Source: Deltaproteobacteria bacterium
GTDB lineage: Bacteria; Desulfobacterota; Desulfobulbia; Desulfobulbales; Desulfocapsaceae
Direction of reading: 5' to 3'
Assembly (NCBI GenBank): GCA_026388715.1
Contig: JAPLJF010000010.1
Location: 124,001 to 188,000, forward strand
DNA: 64,000 nt
Shown here in pieces: positions 26,966-35,795 of the stretch. Under the pieces are notes generated by a model. That model had not been told where the DNA came from. It searched no databases and saw only the letters and a list, made by a program, of their open reading frames with translations. Position 1 is the stretch's first letter; the number at the start of each line of letters is the position of its first letter. Made by a program: the position numbers and the translations under genes.

Positions 26966-27988
26966 ATGAATATCCTGTCTGTTGTTGCTGCGCGTTTTTT
27001 ATCTTTTTCTGGAACGGCCATTCTGCTTATCCTTACCCTCGTTCTTCCGGGGAATTGCCTTGCTGAACTGGTTGATCGGGTTGTCGCGGTGGTGAATGAC
27101 GATGTCATCACTATGTCGGAGGTCAATGAAGAAGGGCGAGGCTTCTTTCAGAAAATAACGGAACAGGCCCCAGCTGAAGAGCTGGCTGCAGCCCTCAGGC
27201 GCGCCAGAGAAGAAGTGCTTAATGGACTTATTGATAAAAAACTTATTGCCCAGGAGGCGGTAAAACAGAAGGTAACGGTTACTGATGCGGAACTTGAGGC
27301 CGCGTTCAAGCAGATGGTCGCCACCAATAACATGAGCCCTGAACAGTTTCGTGATCAATTAACTAATATGGGCCTGACCGAGGCAACATATCGGGATAAT
27401 TTAAGGAATCAGATTCTCCAAAGCAAGCTTCTCAATTATGAGGTGCGCTCAAAGATTATCATCACCGATGATATGATTCTTGATTATTATGACACCCGTT
27501 ACACCAAACATGTGGAGCCAGGTGGCTATTATCTCCTGCAGATGGGTTTTGTCTGGAAAAAAGATCCGAAGAACCCTGACAAGGTAGACGCAGCCGCAAA
27601 ATCTGATGCCCAGAAAAAAGCAGAGCGAGTGCGTAGTCTGGTGGAAAGCGGCCAGGAATTTTCCACTCTTGCCAAGAAGTTTTCAGAGCTTCCTTCGGCT
27701 GCAGATGGCGGAAATATTGGAACATTCCAAAAAGAGGAAATGGCTGACTATATGTGGACGGCCGTTTCCCCCCTTAGTCCGGGTCAAGTAAGCAAGGTTG
27801 TGGAGACACCTGACGGATATCAGTTTTTTAAACTTCTTTCCAGTCAGGAAGGAGGGATTGTGCTTCAGGCCCCCTACGAATCGGTGAAAGAAGAGATCAA
27901 AAAAACACTGTATGAAGAAAAGTTGAAAAAGGAGTTTGATGCCTGGGTTACGAAAATAAAAGAGGCCTCATATATTAAAAAGATGTAA
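26966..27988 (+). CDS. Periplasmic SurA-like peptidyl-prolyl isomerase chaperone
   Basis: 340 residues from ATG 26966 (AAGGTG upstream). A signal peptide (TAILLILTLVLPGNCLA) is followed by a SurA N-domain starting VDRVVAVVNDDVITMSEV, a helical part, and one parvulin PPIC domain (about residues 190-300; FSTLAKKFSELPSAADGGNIGTF type motif). SurA proteins escort outer-membrane proteins. E. coli SurA has two parvulin domains; this one has one, as is usual in this phylum. Confidence 0.88.
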   Translation: MNILSVVAARFLSFSGTAILLILTLVLPGNCLAELVDRVVAVVNDDVITMSEVNEEGRGFFQKITEQAPAEELAAALRRAREEVLNGLIDKKLIAQEAVKQKVTVTDAELEAAFKQMVATNNMSPEQFRDQLTNMGLTEATYRDNLRNQILQSKLLNYEVRSKIIITDDMILDYYDTRYTKHVEPGGYYLLQMGFVWKKDPKNPDKVDAAAKSDAQKKAERVRSLVESGQEFSTLAKKFSELPSAADGGNIGTFQKEEMADYMWTAVSPLSPGQVSKVVETPDGYQFFKLLSSQEGGIVLQAPYESVKEEIKKTLYEEKLKKEFDAWVTKIKEASYIKKM

Positions 27989-28092
27989 CGTTCTTAAGGG
28001 AGAGTTCGTTCGAAGGTTAGGGGGCTGAACTTGCAGACTCTGGACAGGAAGCAGGGGCGAATTAGCCGTATCATTTGAGCAGTTGTTATATC

Positions 28093-28869
28093 ATGTCCGA
28101 GCCTGGTAAAGAGTTTGCCGCGATTGTCCTTGACTGTCATGATCATGGTGAAGCGGATCAGATCATTACTTTTTACTGCCGAGATATCGGGAGGATGACG
28201 GGTATTGCCAAGGGGGCAAAACGGAGTCAAAAACGTTTTGTCAACAAGCTTGAACTCTTTAGTTTTCTCTCCATCCGTTATACGGAACCACGGCGCGGCA
28301 ATATGGTCTTCATTGTTGAGGCGGAACTGTTCGAGAGCTTTATCCGTCTTCGACAGAGTATGTCTCTCTATGTGGCGGCCACAGTTATTCGTGAACTGAC
28401 CCTTGTGGCAACCCGTGACCTTGATGGTGACAATGGATTTTTCTCTCTTCTGCATTGGGGGCTGCAGTCGCTGGAGACTGGACGACCTGCCATGACCGTT
28501 CTGGCCTTGTTTCAAATAAAATTTTTTGAGCAGATAGGCTACCGGCCCAATTTAAGCTCCTGTCTGCGATGTAATCAGCCATTTGGCGCCATTCGAGACT
28601 ATGGTTTTGATAGCCGGGCCGGGAGCATCGTGTGTCGATATTGTCAGACAGAGCGGGGACAGGCGCCGGTTCTGCCCCTTTCTCAGGGTACGATCAAGAT
28701 CCTGGCATCAGCCCAGAATCAACCCCTGAACCGTTTGCATCGGCTTCATTTGTCTGGTTCCAGTCTTCACGAAGCCCTTTCCCTTTTGTATCATTACGGA
28801 CGGCATCTATTGCAGCGAGAGATCTGCTCCTTGAAACTACTCAGTGATGCTCATTGGCGAGGGCGATAA
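28093..28869 (+). CDS. recO: DNA repair protein RecO
   Basis: 258 residues from ATG 28093 (a TTG at 28075 is in frame but less likely). The N-terminal OB fold shows IVLDCHDHGEADQIITFYC and GIAKGAKRSQKRF; the C-terminal half has the zinc site C-x2-C...C-x2-C (SSCLRCNQPFG, SIVCRYCQTERG). RecO anneals SSB-covered strands and loads RecA with RecR. It is co-oriented with and 105 bases after the SurA-like gene. Confidence 0.92.
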   Translation: MSEPGKEFAAIVLDCHDHGEADQIITFYCRDIGRMTGIAKGAKRSQKRFVNKLELFSFLSIRYTEPRRGNMVFIVEAELFESFIRLRQSMSLYVAATVIRELTLVATRDLDGDNGFFSLLHWGLQSLETGRPAMTVLALFQIKFFEQIGYRPNLSSCLRCNQPFGAIRDYGFDSRAGSIVCRYCQTERGQAPVLPLSQGTIKILASAQNQPLNRLHRLHLSGSSLHEALSLLYHYGRHLLQREICSLKLLSDAHWRGR

Positions 28870-28890
28870 AAACGAATGAGATAAGAATGC

Positions 28891-29838
28891 TCATAGGTAT
28901 TGCAGTTCCCCGCTATGTTCAATAATTTGATTGCCATCGTCAAGTCGCATGACAATAGCTCCATCTGGTCTGATTCCAGTTACCCTTGCCTCGTATTGCG
29001 GTTTTTTTTGGATATCATAACCATAGAGTACTCGTCTTCCCAAGGTGTCCGATAAATTTTTCCACTGTTCAAGCAGGAGATGATTTTTCTGTTCTTCCGA
29101 ATTTCCTGAATCCTTCCAAGAACAATCACAATGAAGCTCTTGTTCTTCTTCATAACAGAGCAGCCCTATATTCCAGGTCATTTTTGCTAAAAATGAAAGG
29201 GTAAAGTCATGGAGATTGACTGGCTTACCCAGGGTATGGCTCAGTGATACCGCCATATTAGCCAGAGTTTCAGGAAAGCAGTTATTATTGATGTTGATAC
29301 CAAAACCAAGCAGATGGTATCCCTCTCCATATCGGGGACTGCGAAAACTTTCCACCAGAAAACCACCGATTTTTTGTCCGGAAACCAGGACATCATTGAC
29401 CCAGCGCACACAGGCCTTCTTGGCGCCCAGATCACGAACGGCCTCGCAACAGGCAACTCCAAGAGCAAGAGGCAAGAGGGTTCTGGCCCGGGGCATGAAG
29501 GTGTCGGCCAAAATTATACAACCCCAGAGCCCACCTGGCGGGGCGTGCCAGGTCCGAGCAAATCGGCCCTTTGAGTGAATCAGCGTGTCGGCAAGAATCA
29601 CGGTTCCGCTGGCCGCTGAACCGCCTGCCTCTTCAAGGTTGACAATATGCTGGCGGGCTTGTTCCATGGCCCGGCCCATTGAAGAATGGCACTGCATCAC
29701 TGAGCCGATAATGGCCCCATAACGGATGATTTTTTCAGGAGAGGGGGGCTGGGGATTCTTCTGTCGGCGGTTGGGTAGTTCATGCTTCCAGAGATATTCC
29801 TGCAAAGAGGCAGGGGTTGGGCAATTTATTGCCGTCAT
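28891..29838 (-). CDS. Biotin--protein ligase (first of two in the window)
   Basis: 315 residues. The catalytic core is recognised by the biotin-loop region HSKGRFARTWHAPPGGLWG, the lysine segment VRWVNDVLVSGQKIGGFLVES, and the C-terminal SH3-like cap (RPDGAIVMRLDDG). The N-terminal about 75 residues are not an HTH of the BirA regulator type. It lies 98 bases downstream of a gene for a biotin-carrier-like protein on the same strand, which suggests a dedicated pair. The usual GRGR appears here as SKGR, so the loop is slightly divergent. Confidence 0.85.
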   Translation of the reverse strand: MTAINCPTPASLQEYLWKHELPNRRQKNPQPPSPEKIIRYGAIIGSVMQCHSSMGRAMEQARQHIVNLEEAGGSAASGTVILADTLIHSKGRFARTWHAPPGGLWGCIILADTFMPRARTLLPLALGVACCEAVRDLGAKKACVRWVNDVLVSGQKIGGFLVESFRSPRYGEGYHLLGFGININNNCFPETLANMAVSLSHTLGKPVNLHDFTLSFLAKMTWNIGLLCYEEEQELHCDCSWKDSGNSEEQKNHLLLEQWKNLSDTLGRRVLYGYDIQKKPQYEARVTGIRPDGAIVMRLDDGNQIIEHSGELQYL

Positions 29839-29936
29839 GGAAGTGGCACAAAAAAGAATTTCAGCATAAGGGGTTGGCTGTCAAGGAATTTGGATTGACG
29901 AGGTTTGTCTTATAGTAATCTCTCATCAATCCAATG

Positions 29937-30617
29937 CTACTCTTCTTCTAAGTGGGCAGGTTCTATCAGCTTGTCCCAGTCCGCCTTGACCCTGGTAATG
30001 ATCTTTTGGATCAGCGGCAATTTGTCCGAGGCGCAGACGCCGATCAGTGGTTGCCCCTGATCGACCGAGACCCCAGGGGTGAAGTAAACCGAATGAATTA
30101 CTCCCGTTTCACCGGTATAATAGATAGGGGTATCACGCTTCATCAGAGACATGATAATGATTTCATCACCGGGTTTGACGGTGAGTGTTCTTGCCCCATT
30201 TTTTTCGATTCGGGATTGAATATCAAGGGAGAAAAAATATTTTGCCCTCTCCGGGGCCGGAAAAAGATACAGGACTTCCTTGAGGATGCCTTCGATAACC
30301 TCTTTCTTTTTCAGCGGGTGACGGATAGTCAGCAGTCTTTCTCCTGCCTCTACAAACTGCCCTTCAAGCTCCGTGCGTACAGAAGAGATCGTGCCATTGG
30401 TCTTTGCTGTAACAAGTTTTGGGTTTCGTTCCCTGGTAATTTCAAAAAGTGGGCTACCGGGAATATGCAACCATTCACCACTTGGTGAATTGACATTACT
30501 TCCTTCCGTAACCTTGAAACTTACACGGCCGGTATGCGTTGCGCAGATCTCTATATAATCATAGGGATCAGAGTGATACTTGCCTAAAATTGCATCAAAA
30601 TCTATCTCTTCAGCCAT
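29937..30617 (-). CDS. Protein with two biotinyl/lipoyl-like barrel domains
   Basis: 226 residues. Two barrel-sandwich units are visible: residues about 28-100 (TGRVSFKVTEGSNV...GTISSVRTELEGQFVEAGERLLTI) and about 140-194 (VKPGDEIIIMSLMKRDTPIYYTGETGVIHSVYF). In the second, SLMK places Lys160 where biotin is attached in AMKM carriers. The neighbouring biotin ligase supports biotinylation. No carboxylase domain is present, so partner subunits must be elsewhere. Confidence 0.7.
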   Translation of the reverse strand: MAEEIDFDAILGKYHSDPYDYIEICATHTGRVSFKVTEGSNVNSPSGEWLHIPGSPLFEITRERNPKLVTAKTNGTISSVRTELEGQFVEAGERLLTIRHPLKKKEVIEGILKEVLYLFPAPERAKYFFSLDIQSRIEKNGARTLTVKPGDEIIIMSLMKRDTPIYYTGETGVIHSVYFTPGVSVDQGQPLIGVCASDKLPLIQKIITRVKADWDKLIEPAHLEEE

Positions 30618-30707
30618 TCATTAACCTTGTTTGTAAGGGTGTCGTAACGGGTATGTGCTCCGTTAGCAATTTTTTGTAACCGACCTGCTTGTTTTTCCGG
30701 GGTTGTG

Positions 30708-31241
30708 TCAGTGATGCGTGTCAGGCATGGTGTCCTGTGCTTCCTGATGGCTGCTGCCATGACCGGAGTCTGCACCACTGCCGCGGTGTATGGCGATAAG
30801 CGGTGATTGTGCCCTCTTCATATCCACAATCTGGCATTGTGAGGCAGAGGCCCTGTTGCTTACATATTTTTTTGAGGTGGAGGAGAAAATCCCGTTGGCA
30901 TGGGCCTTGATGGTATCGTAGATGACCCATTTGTCTCGACCTTGTTCAATTCCCGCATTATCCAGAAGTGTGCAGAGAATTTCAATATTTTTTATGTCGT
31001 GATTGCTGTTGTTGTCAATGGCAAAAGCGGCATGGGCCAGATGTCCCTCCTCCTGCACAGCTACCTCAGAACGGGCAAGAATAACGGTGTCCAGCAGTTC
31101 CTGGGCCGTTGCAGAGACCTGCACTGGTGGCAGCAGGATTGTGGCTATATCGGGAGATTTGTTGAAGGTGTAGAAGGCAAAGATGAAAAGACCGAGAATA
31201 ACTGTACTGATTCCCACCTTACTCCAAAAATTACCATTCAT
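30708..31241 (-). CDS. Uncharacterised single-span membrane protein
   Basis: 177 residues from ATG 31241 (GAGG upstream; ATG 31253 is an alternative). One N-terminal transmembrane helix (VGISTVILGLFIFAFYTF) is followed by a periplasmic domain with a possible beta-sandwich (LAHAAFAIDNNSNHDIKNIEI) and a His/Ser-rich tail. The domain resembles the DUF/FxLYD-type extracellular folds in outline. I do not recognise it as LptC despite its place near lptA, and it is on the other strand. Confidence 0.6.
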   Translation of the reverse strand: MNGNFWSKVGISTVILGLFIFAFYTFNKSPDIATILLPPVQVSATAQELLDTVILARSEVAVQEEGHLAHAAFAIDNNSNHDIKNIEILCTLLDNAGIEQGRDKWVIYDTIKAHANGIFSSTSKKYVSNRASASQCQIVDMKRAQSPLIAIHRGSGADSGHGSSHQEAQDTMPDTHH

Positions 31242-31253
31242 GAAAAGCCTCAT

Positions 31254-31577
31254 TTCTTCAGTATGTTGATCATTTGCTGTAAGAATAGAATAAATAAATC
31301 AATGTCTCAAAGCTTGTTACGTTGTCAGTCAGATATTGAGATAAAGGACATATTCTTCCAACCCATCATATTTTATACTTATATAACTGCCACATGGCAA
31401 CATTATTCGTAACTATGTCTTGCAACATTGCAAGCAATGCTACCACTTTTCCGCAAGATCGACTACGCTTTGCCATCCCGCACCTTTACAATTTATATAG
31501 GTCCGAGTATCATAGGCTCAATAATTGCATTACATTCTCAATGTTGTTATAAATTTCAATCTGAACAGGAGTTCCCT
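31254..31577. other. Divergent intergenic region, AT-rich
   Basis: It separates the membrane protein (minus) from lptA (plus). A short inverted repeat TTGCAACATTGCAAG lies at about 31420-31434. An open frame runs upstream of lptA from 31428 without a ribosome site and is not considered coding. Confidence 0.4.
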
Positions 31578-32114
31578 ATGCGTCTTTCCCTCCTCGCCAA
31601 CCCTCGGCTTTTTGTCCATGCCCTGTTGTTGTTTCTGCTGTTCATAGCCGCTCCTGCATGGTCTGCCGACAAAGCCACTACCAATAAGGCCCCTATTAAT
31701 ATCGAGGCCGACCGGATGGTCTCGCTCGAACAAAAGAATAGTGTCCTGTTCTCTGGCAATGTTCATGCCACCCAGGCGGATGTCCGGATCAATTCAAACG
31801 AGATGACCGTTTATTACAGTCAAGCAAGCAAGGATGGCGGCGGACAGGAGGTTAAAAAGCTTCTCTGTGTGGGCAATGTAGAGGTCACTAAAGGCGACTG
31901 GCTTGGCACGGGGGACAAGATGGACTATCTGGCCCCGGAAAGAAAAGTCATCCTCTCAGGAGGGGCTAAGGCCTGGCAAGGTAAAAATCAGGTATCTGGC
32001 GAGACCATTGTCTATTACCTGGATGAAGGTCGCTCTGAGGTCATTCCTTCCAAAGCATCCACTCCTTCCGGCAAAAAAGGCGGGCGGGTCAATGCCACCA
32101 TCATCCCGAAATAA
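31578..32114 (+). CDS. lptA: Lipopolysaccharide transport periplasmic protein LptA
   Basis: 178 residues from ATG 31578, which has GGAG six bases upstream. A signal peptide ends near PAWSADK. The OstA-type fold is shown by INIEADRMVSLEQKNSVLFSGNVHATQADVRI and by repeats of short strands such as GDKMDYLAPERKVILSGGAKAW. LptA bridges the periplasm to carry LPS to LptDE. It precedes lptB and rpoN, the common proteobacterial order. Confidence 0.92.
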   Translation: MRLSLLANPRLFVHALLLFLLFIAAPAWSADKATTNKAPINIEADRMVSLEQKNSVLFSGNVHATQADVRINSNEMTVYYSQASKDGGGQEVKKLLCVGNVEVTKGDWLGTGDKMDYLAPERKVILSGGAKAWQGKNQVSGETIVYYLDEGRSEVIPSKASTPSGKKGGRVNATIIPK

Positions 32115-32132
32115 CTAATCAGATATTCACCC

Positions 32133-32855
32133 ATGGCCCAGCTTGAAACCAATAAAATCGTCAAACGCTATCGTGATCGCACCGTGGTCGATGGCGTCAG
32201 CCTGCAGGTGAATACCGGTATTGTGGTTGGTCTGCTTGGCCCAAACGGTGCCGGCAAGACCACCTCGTTCTATACCATTGCCGGATTTATCCGGCCAGAC
32301 AGCGGGCAGGTGTTGCTCAATGGTGAGGATATCACCGCCCTTCCTATCCACAAGCGGGCCTTGAAGGGTATTTCTTATCTTGCCCAGGAACCTTCAGTTT
32401 TTAAGAAGCTGACCGTTGAAGAAAACGTCCGTATCATCCTTGAACCGCTCGGCCTCTCCAGAAATGAAATCAATAATCGGATCAATGAATTGATGGCAGA
32501 TCTGAAAATTGAATACCTGCGCCACAACAAGGGTCATGCCCTCTCAGGCGGTGAACGACGGAGGGTAGAGATCATGCGTGCCCTTTCTACCCGGCCAAAC
32601 TTTATCCTGCTGGATGAACCATTTGCAGGTATTGATCCACTGGCAGTCGCCGATCTGCAGAAGATTATCATCGGACTGAAGGATAAAGGCATCGGTGTTC
32701 TGATCTCTGATCATAATGTCCGTGAGACCCTGCAGGTCTGTGACTTTGCCTATATCATGAACTCTGGGCAGATTCTTACCAGTGGCGTGGCCGATGACAT
32801 CATCGCCAGTGAAGTTGCCAGGAAAATGTATTTGGGCGAAAACTTCAGCATGTAA
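32133..32855 (+). CDS. lptB: LPS export ABC transporter ATP-binding protein LptB
   Basis: 240 residues, ABC ATPase with Walker A GPNGAGKTT, Q-loop YLAQEPSVFKKL, signature LSGGERRRVEI, Walker B FILLDEPFAGIDP and switch histidine SDHNVRETL. YLAQEPSVF is diagnostic of LptB. It powers LPS extraction by LptFG. It lies between lptA and rpoN, with only 18 and 8 bases of spacing. Confidence 0.96.
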   Translation: MAQLETNKIVKRYRDRTVVDGVSLQVNTGIVVGLLGPNGAGKTTSFYTIAGFIRPDSGQVLLNGEDITALPIHKRALKGISYLAQEPSVFKKLTVEENVRIILEPLGLSRNEINNRINELMADLKIEYLRHNKGHALSGGERRRVEIMRALSTRPNFILLDEPFAGIDPLAVADLQKIIIGLKDKGIGVLISDHNVRETLQVCDFAYIMNSGQILTSGVADDIIASEVARKMYLGENFSM

Positions 32856-32863
32856 GCGACACC

Positions 32864-34315
32864 ATGGCCCTGGAACTGAGACAACAGCTCAAACTGACCC
32901 AGAAACTGGTGATGACTCAACAGTTGCGTCAGGCGATCAGGCTGTTGCAACTCAATCGTCTGGAACTGAGCAACGCCCTGCAGGCAGAACTGGAACAGAA
33001 TCCAGCCCTGGAAGAAGATTTCGGTATCCAGGAAGAGGGCAGCAACCCCCAGAGCCTCTCCTCGGTCGAAGAAGTGCAGGGTGTCGGCCAGGAAACCGAT
33101 TTTACCGAACCCGTCAGGGCAGCAGATACCATGCCCGAGACCAATTGGGAGGATTACGCCAATAATTTTGACGACAATTTCTCCTTTTCCCATGAGACCC
33201 CGGCGGCTGATGCCCCCAGTCAGTTTGACTTCATCTCGCAGAAGCCGGGACTCTCCGCCTATCTCCATTGGCAACTGGCCCACAGCGATCTTGACTCAGA
33301 AGAGTGGGATATTGCCCTCTTTATCATCGGCAATCTCAACCGTTATGGCTTTCTTGAAGTTGATCTGCCGGAGATCATGGAGGAGACAGGCTGTGATCAT
33401 GATGCGGCTGAGTACGTTCTTGAACTTATTCAGGATCTTGACCCGCCAGGGATAGCCGCCAGAAATGTCAGTGAATCGCTCTTCCTCCAGCTTGAACGGA
33501 AAGGTCAGGGGAATTCCTTGGCCGCCGAGATCGTCCTTCATCATCTCGATCACCTCCAGACCAGCAATCATGCGGCTATTGCCAGGGCAACCGGACGAAA
33601 AAAGCCTGAGATTATTAAGGCCATCGATTTTATTACCTCCGAACTCTCCCCCTACCCTGGGCTGCCCTATGCGGAAGAAAACACCAATTATATAGTCCCT
33701 GATATCTATGTGAAAAAGATTGATGGACAGTATGTGGTGCAGCTCAATGACGATGACCTGCCTCACCTCAAGCTTTCCTCTCATTATCAGGAACTGCTGC
33801 AGAGCAACGCCACCATGCAGAAGGATTCACGCGCTTATATCAAGGAAAAACTCAAGGATGCCGAATGGTTTCTTAAATCCCTCCACCAGAGACAGCGCAC
33901 TATTTTCAAGGTCATGGAGAGTATCCTTCGTTTTCAACATGATTTTTTTGAATATGGCCCTACCCGGCTTAAACCCCTCATCCTCCGCGATGTGGCTGAA
34001 GACATCGGGATGCATGAATCTACAATCAGCCGGGTCACTTCCAACAAATATGTTCATACCCCGCAAGGCATCTATGAACTGAAATATTTCTTTTCCACCT
34101 CCATTCCAAGAGAGGGTGCAGATCCTTTGGCCGCTGAATCTATTCGGGAACGGATTCGCAGACTGATCAAGGATGAGGACCCGCATAAACCGCTCAGCGA
34201 TGATGCCCTTTCCAAAAAACTTGCCGAGACCAATGTCCAGATTGCCAGGCGTACCGTAGCCAAATACCGGGAACAGATGAAAATCCTGCCGGTTAAACAC
34301 CGTCGGAAGACTTGA
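32864..34315 (+). CDS. rpoN: RNA polymerase sigma-54 factor
   Basis: 483 residues. Region I is glutamine/leucine-rich (ELRQQLKLTQKLVMTQQLRQAIRLLQ); an acidic region II follows; the core-binding and HTH parts include LRDVAEDIGMHESTISRVTSNKY; the C-terminal RpoN box is ARRTVAKYREQ at about residues 461-471. It directs RNA polymerase to -24/-12 promoters under enhancer-binding proteins. It is part of the lptA-lptB-rpoN operon. Confidence 0.97.
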   Translation: MALELRQQLKLTQKLVMTQQLRQAIRLLQLNRLELSNALQAELEQNPALEEDFGIQEEGSNPQSLSSVEEVQGVGQETDFTEPVRAADTMPETNWEDYANNFDDNFSFSHETPAADAPSQFDFISQKPGLSAYLHWQLAHSDLDSEEWDIALFIIGNLNRYGFLEVDLPEIMEETGCDHDAAEYVLELIQDLDPPGIAARNVSESLFLQLERKGQGNSLAAEIVLHHLDHLQTSNHAAIARATGRKKPEIIKAIDFITSELSPYPGLPYAEENTNYIVPDIYVKKIDGQYVVQLNDDDLPHLKLSSHYQELLQSNATMQKDSRAYIKEKLKDAEWFLKSLHQRQRTIFKVMESILRFQHDFFEYGPTRLKPLILRDVAEDIGMHESTISRVTSNKYVHTPQGIYELKYFFSTSIPREGADPLAAESIRERIRRLIKDEDPHKPLSDDALSKKLAETNVQIARRTVAKYREQMKILPVKHRRKT

Positions 34316-34448
34316 TTAGAAAAAGAATAAGCAGGTTTGTGGTGCTGAGTTACCTTGAATCAATGATACTATGATGCGTTCAAGTAATTGGCCGGAGCCA
34401 CAACGTGTTCATTGTTGAGTCCCATAATGGGAAGTCGCTTTGGGCGTA

Positions 34449-35345
34449 TCAGGATGTTGGGTTTCTTTTAAGAAAGGTCTCAAGACATTCCATTTTATCT
34501 TCACATGTTTGAAGGATTTTTTTGAGATAGTTAAGATTGTTCCCGATATTAGTGTAATAGAGATTGTCGTTGATCTGCCATCGCTCATGAAAATGTGCTT
34601 GCATGGCCTGTGCTGTATTGGTGAACGTCTTTTCTAATCTTGCGGTAATGGTGTTGTGATAAAAAAACGTGGTGTCTTGTATGAGCTCAATGGCGGAGTC
34701 GTAAGCTCTCAGGCCACCATCTTTGTGTTCCTGAAATAAAGAAGGCAAGCGTTCAAGGTAGCATCGGTCGGCCATTTGGGCTAGAATATCAGCGGAGCCT
34801 AATATGTGTCCAGCCAGTTTTGACGCCGGTGATGGAAAGGCAATATCTCTTGGGTCAAGGGTAAGATCGGTACACTTGATGACAGCGGTGCATTCCTGAA
34901 TAAGGGTATGAGAAAGATTGTTGCTCTCAAGATATTGTGTCATAACCGTTATAGAGCGCTCTTCATGATTTTGGATATAGATTGCTCCTGAGAGAGCCTG
35001 GTCTGAAGTTTTCGTGAGCAGACCGGTGTCATGAAAATAAGCGCTGTATAGGGACTGTTCCATGACCTGAATGGAAACATCCTGGCCGGCGCAGGTCAGA
35101 CCATGCAACAGTCTTGCTGTGGCCAGGACCACGCTGTAGGTATGTTTGAGGTCATGGTATTGGGTATTGCTGGCACGAAATCCTGGATAGGTCCCGGCAA
35201 AGAGTCGTGCTGTATCATGATGCAGTTGCCGGAGGAGGAAAGGGTTGAAGGTCGGCTGGATCAGGGCGACCAAGGAAAGAATTTCGTCTAAAGGATCACT
35301 GGTTGCTCCTGATTCAAATATTTTTGTTAATTGTTGATGGTTCAT
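34449..35345 (-). CDS. HD-domain protein
   Basis: 298 residues from ATG 35345, which lies after the ferredoxin stop; an in-frame ATG at 35402 would overlap the ferredoxin gene. Metal-ligand motifs are YHDLKHTYSVVLATARLL and AYFHDTGLL, followed by helical segments with NHEERSITVMTQYL, the pattern of HD phosphohydrolases. No sensory domain is seen. The substrate, possibly a cyclic or polyphosphorylated nucleotide, is unknown. Confidence 0.78.
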   Translation of the reverse strand: MNHQQLTKIFESGATSDPLDEILSLVALIQPTFNPFLLRQLHHDTARLFAGTYPGFRASNTQYHDLKHTYSVVLATARLLHGLTCAGQDVSIQVMEQSLYSAYFHDTGLLTKTSDQALSGAIYIQNHEERSITVMTQYLESNNLSHTLIQECTAVIKCTDLTLDPRDIAFPSPASKLAGHILGSADILAQMADRCYLERLPSLFQEHKDGGLRAYDSAIELIQDTTFFYHNTITARLEKTFTNTAQAMQAHFHERWQINDNLYYTNIGNNLNYLKKILQTCEDKMECLETFLKRNPTS

Positions 35346-35359
35346 ACCTTTCACAATTG

Positions 35360-35563
35360 TCAAGGTAGGCCCTTTGGCAGCGAGATACATTTGGCGGGAC
35401 AATAGGCTGCCGCTTCTTCGAGCCGGGGTGTGATTTCGGCATTGGGGTTTATGACCGCAGCTTTTTCTCCAGTCTCATCCATCATGAAGACATCAGGACA
35501 GATCTCCACGCATGATCCGCAGCCATTGCATTCGTAGGTATCTATGGAAATTAAGTCTTTCAA
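35360..35563 (-). CDS. 4Fe-4S ferredoxin
   Basis: 67 residues. The first motif is CNGCGSCVEICP; a lone later cysteine pair is in YCPAKCISL, typical of a one-cluster ferredoxin in which the fourth ligand comes from the C-terminal CP. It carries electrons in the cytoplasm; the partners are unknown. It is upstream of and close to the HD gene on the same strand. Confidence 0.9.
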   Translation of the reverse strand: MKDLISIDTYECNGCGSCVEICPDVFMMDETGEKAAVINPNAEITPRLEEAAAYCPAKCISLPKGLP

Positions 35564-35697
35564 GGTGTTCTCATTTGTTTATTTCTTGAATCAAGTCGTC
35601 GTTTAAAAACAATTTTGACTTTAAAATAACGAACAGGGCAGGTTGCTACGCATTATTTCTGAATGACCTCTTGTATATTGTCTGCCAGACGCCACTC

Positions 35698-35731
35698 AAA
35701 GAAAAAGCCGGAAAAGATTGGCTTTTTCTTT
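35698..35731. terminator. 12-bp perfect hairpin downstream of purF
   Basis: The arms AAAGAAAAAGCC and GGCTTTTTCTTT enclose a 10-base loop. It lies beyond the purF stop on the minus strand and upstream of the ferredoxin gene, where a transcription stop is expected. Confidence 0.55.
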
Positions 35732-35736
35732 GAAGC

Positions 35737-35795
35737 GGCATAAGGTGCCGTAATAAAATAAGCAAAAAAGCACTGCTTATTTTATTACGGCACCT
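35737..35795. repeat. Dispersed stem-loop repeat, copy D, overlapping the purF stop
   Basis: It begins GGCATAAGGTGCCGTAATAA like the other copies. The arms 35743-35764 and 35774-35795 are perfect 22-bp reverse complements round nine bases. The second arm covers two bases of the purF stop codon. Confidence 0.7.

Noticed and set aside
28891-29838. Regulatory BirA with N-terminal HTH
   Set aside because: The N-terminal 75 residues do not show a helix-turn-helix; the protein looks like a catalytic ligase only.
30708-31241. LptC candidate next to lptA
   Set aside because: It is on the opposite strand, has a His/Ser-rich tail and no LptC signature.
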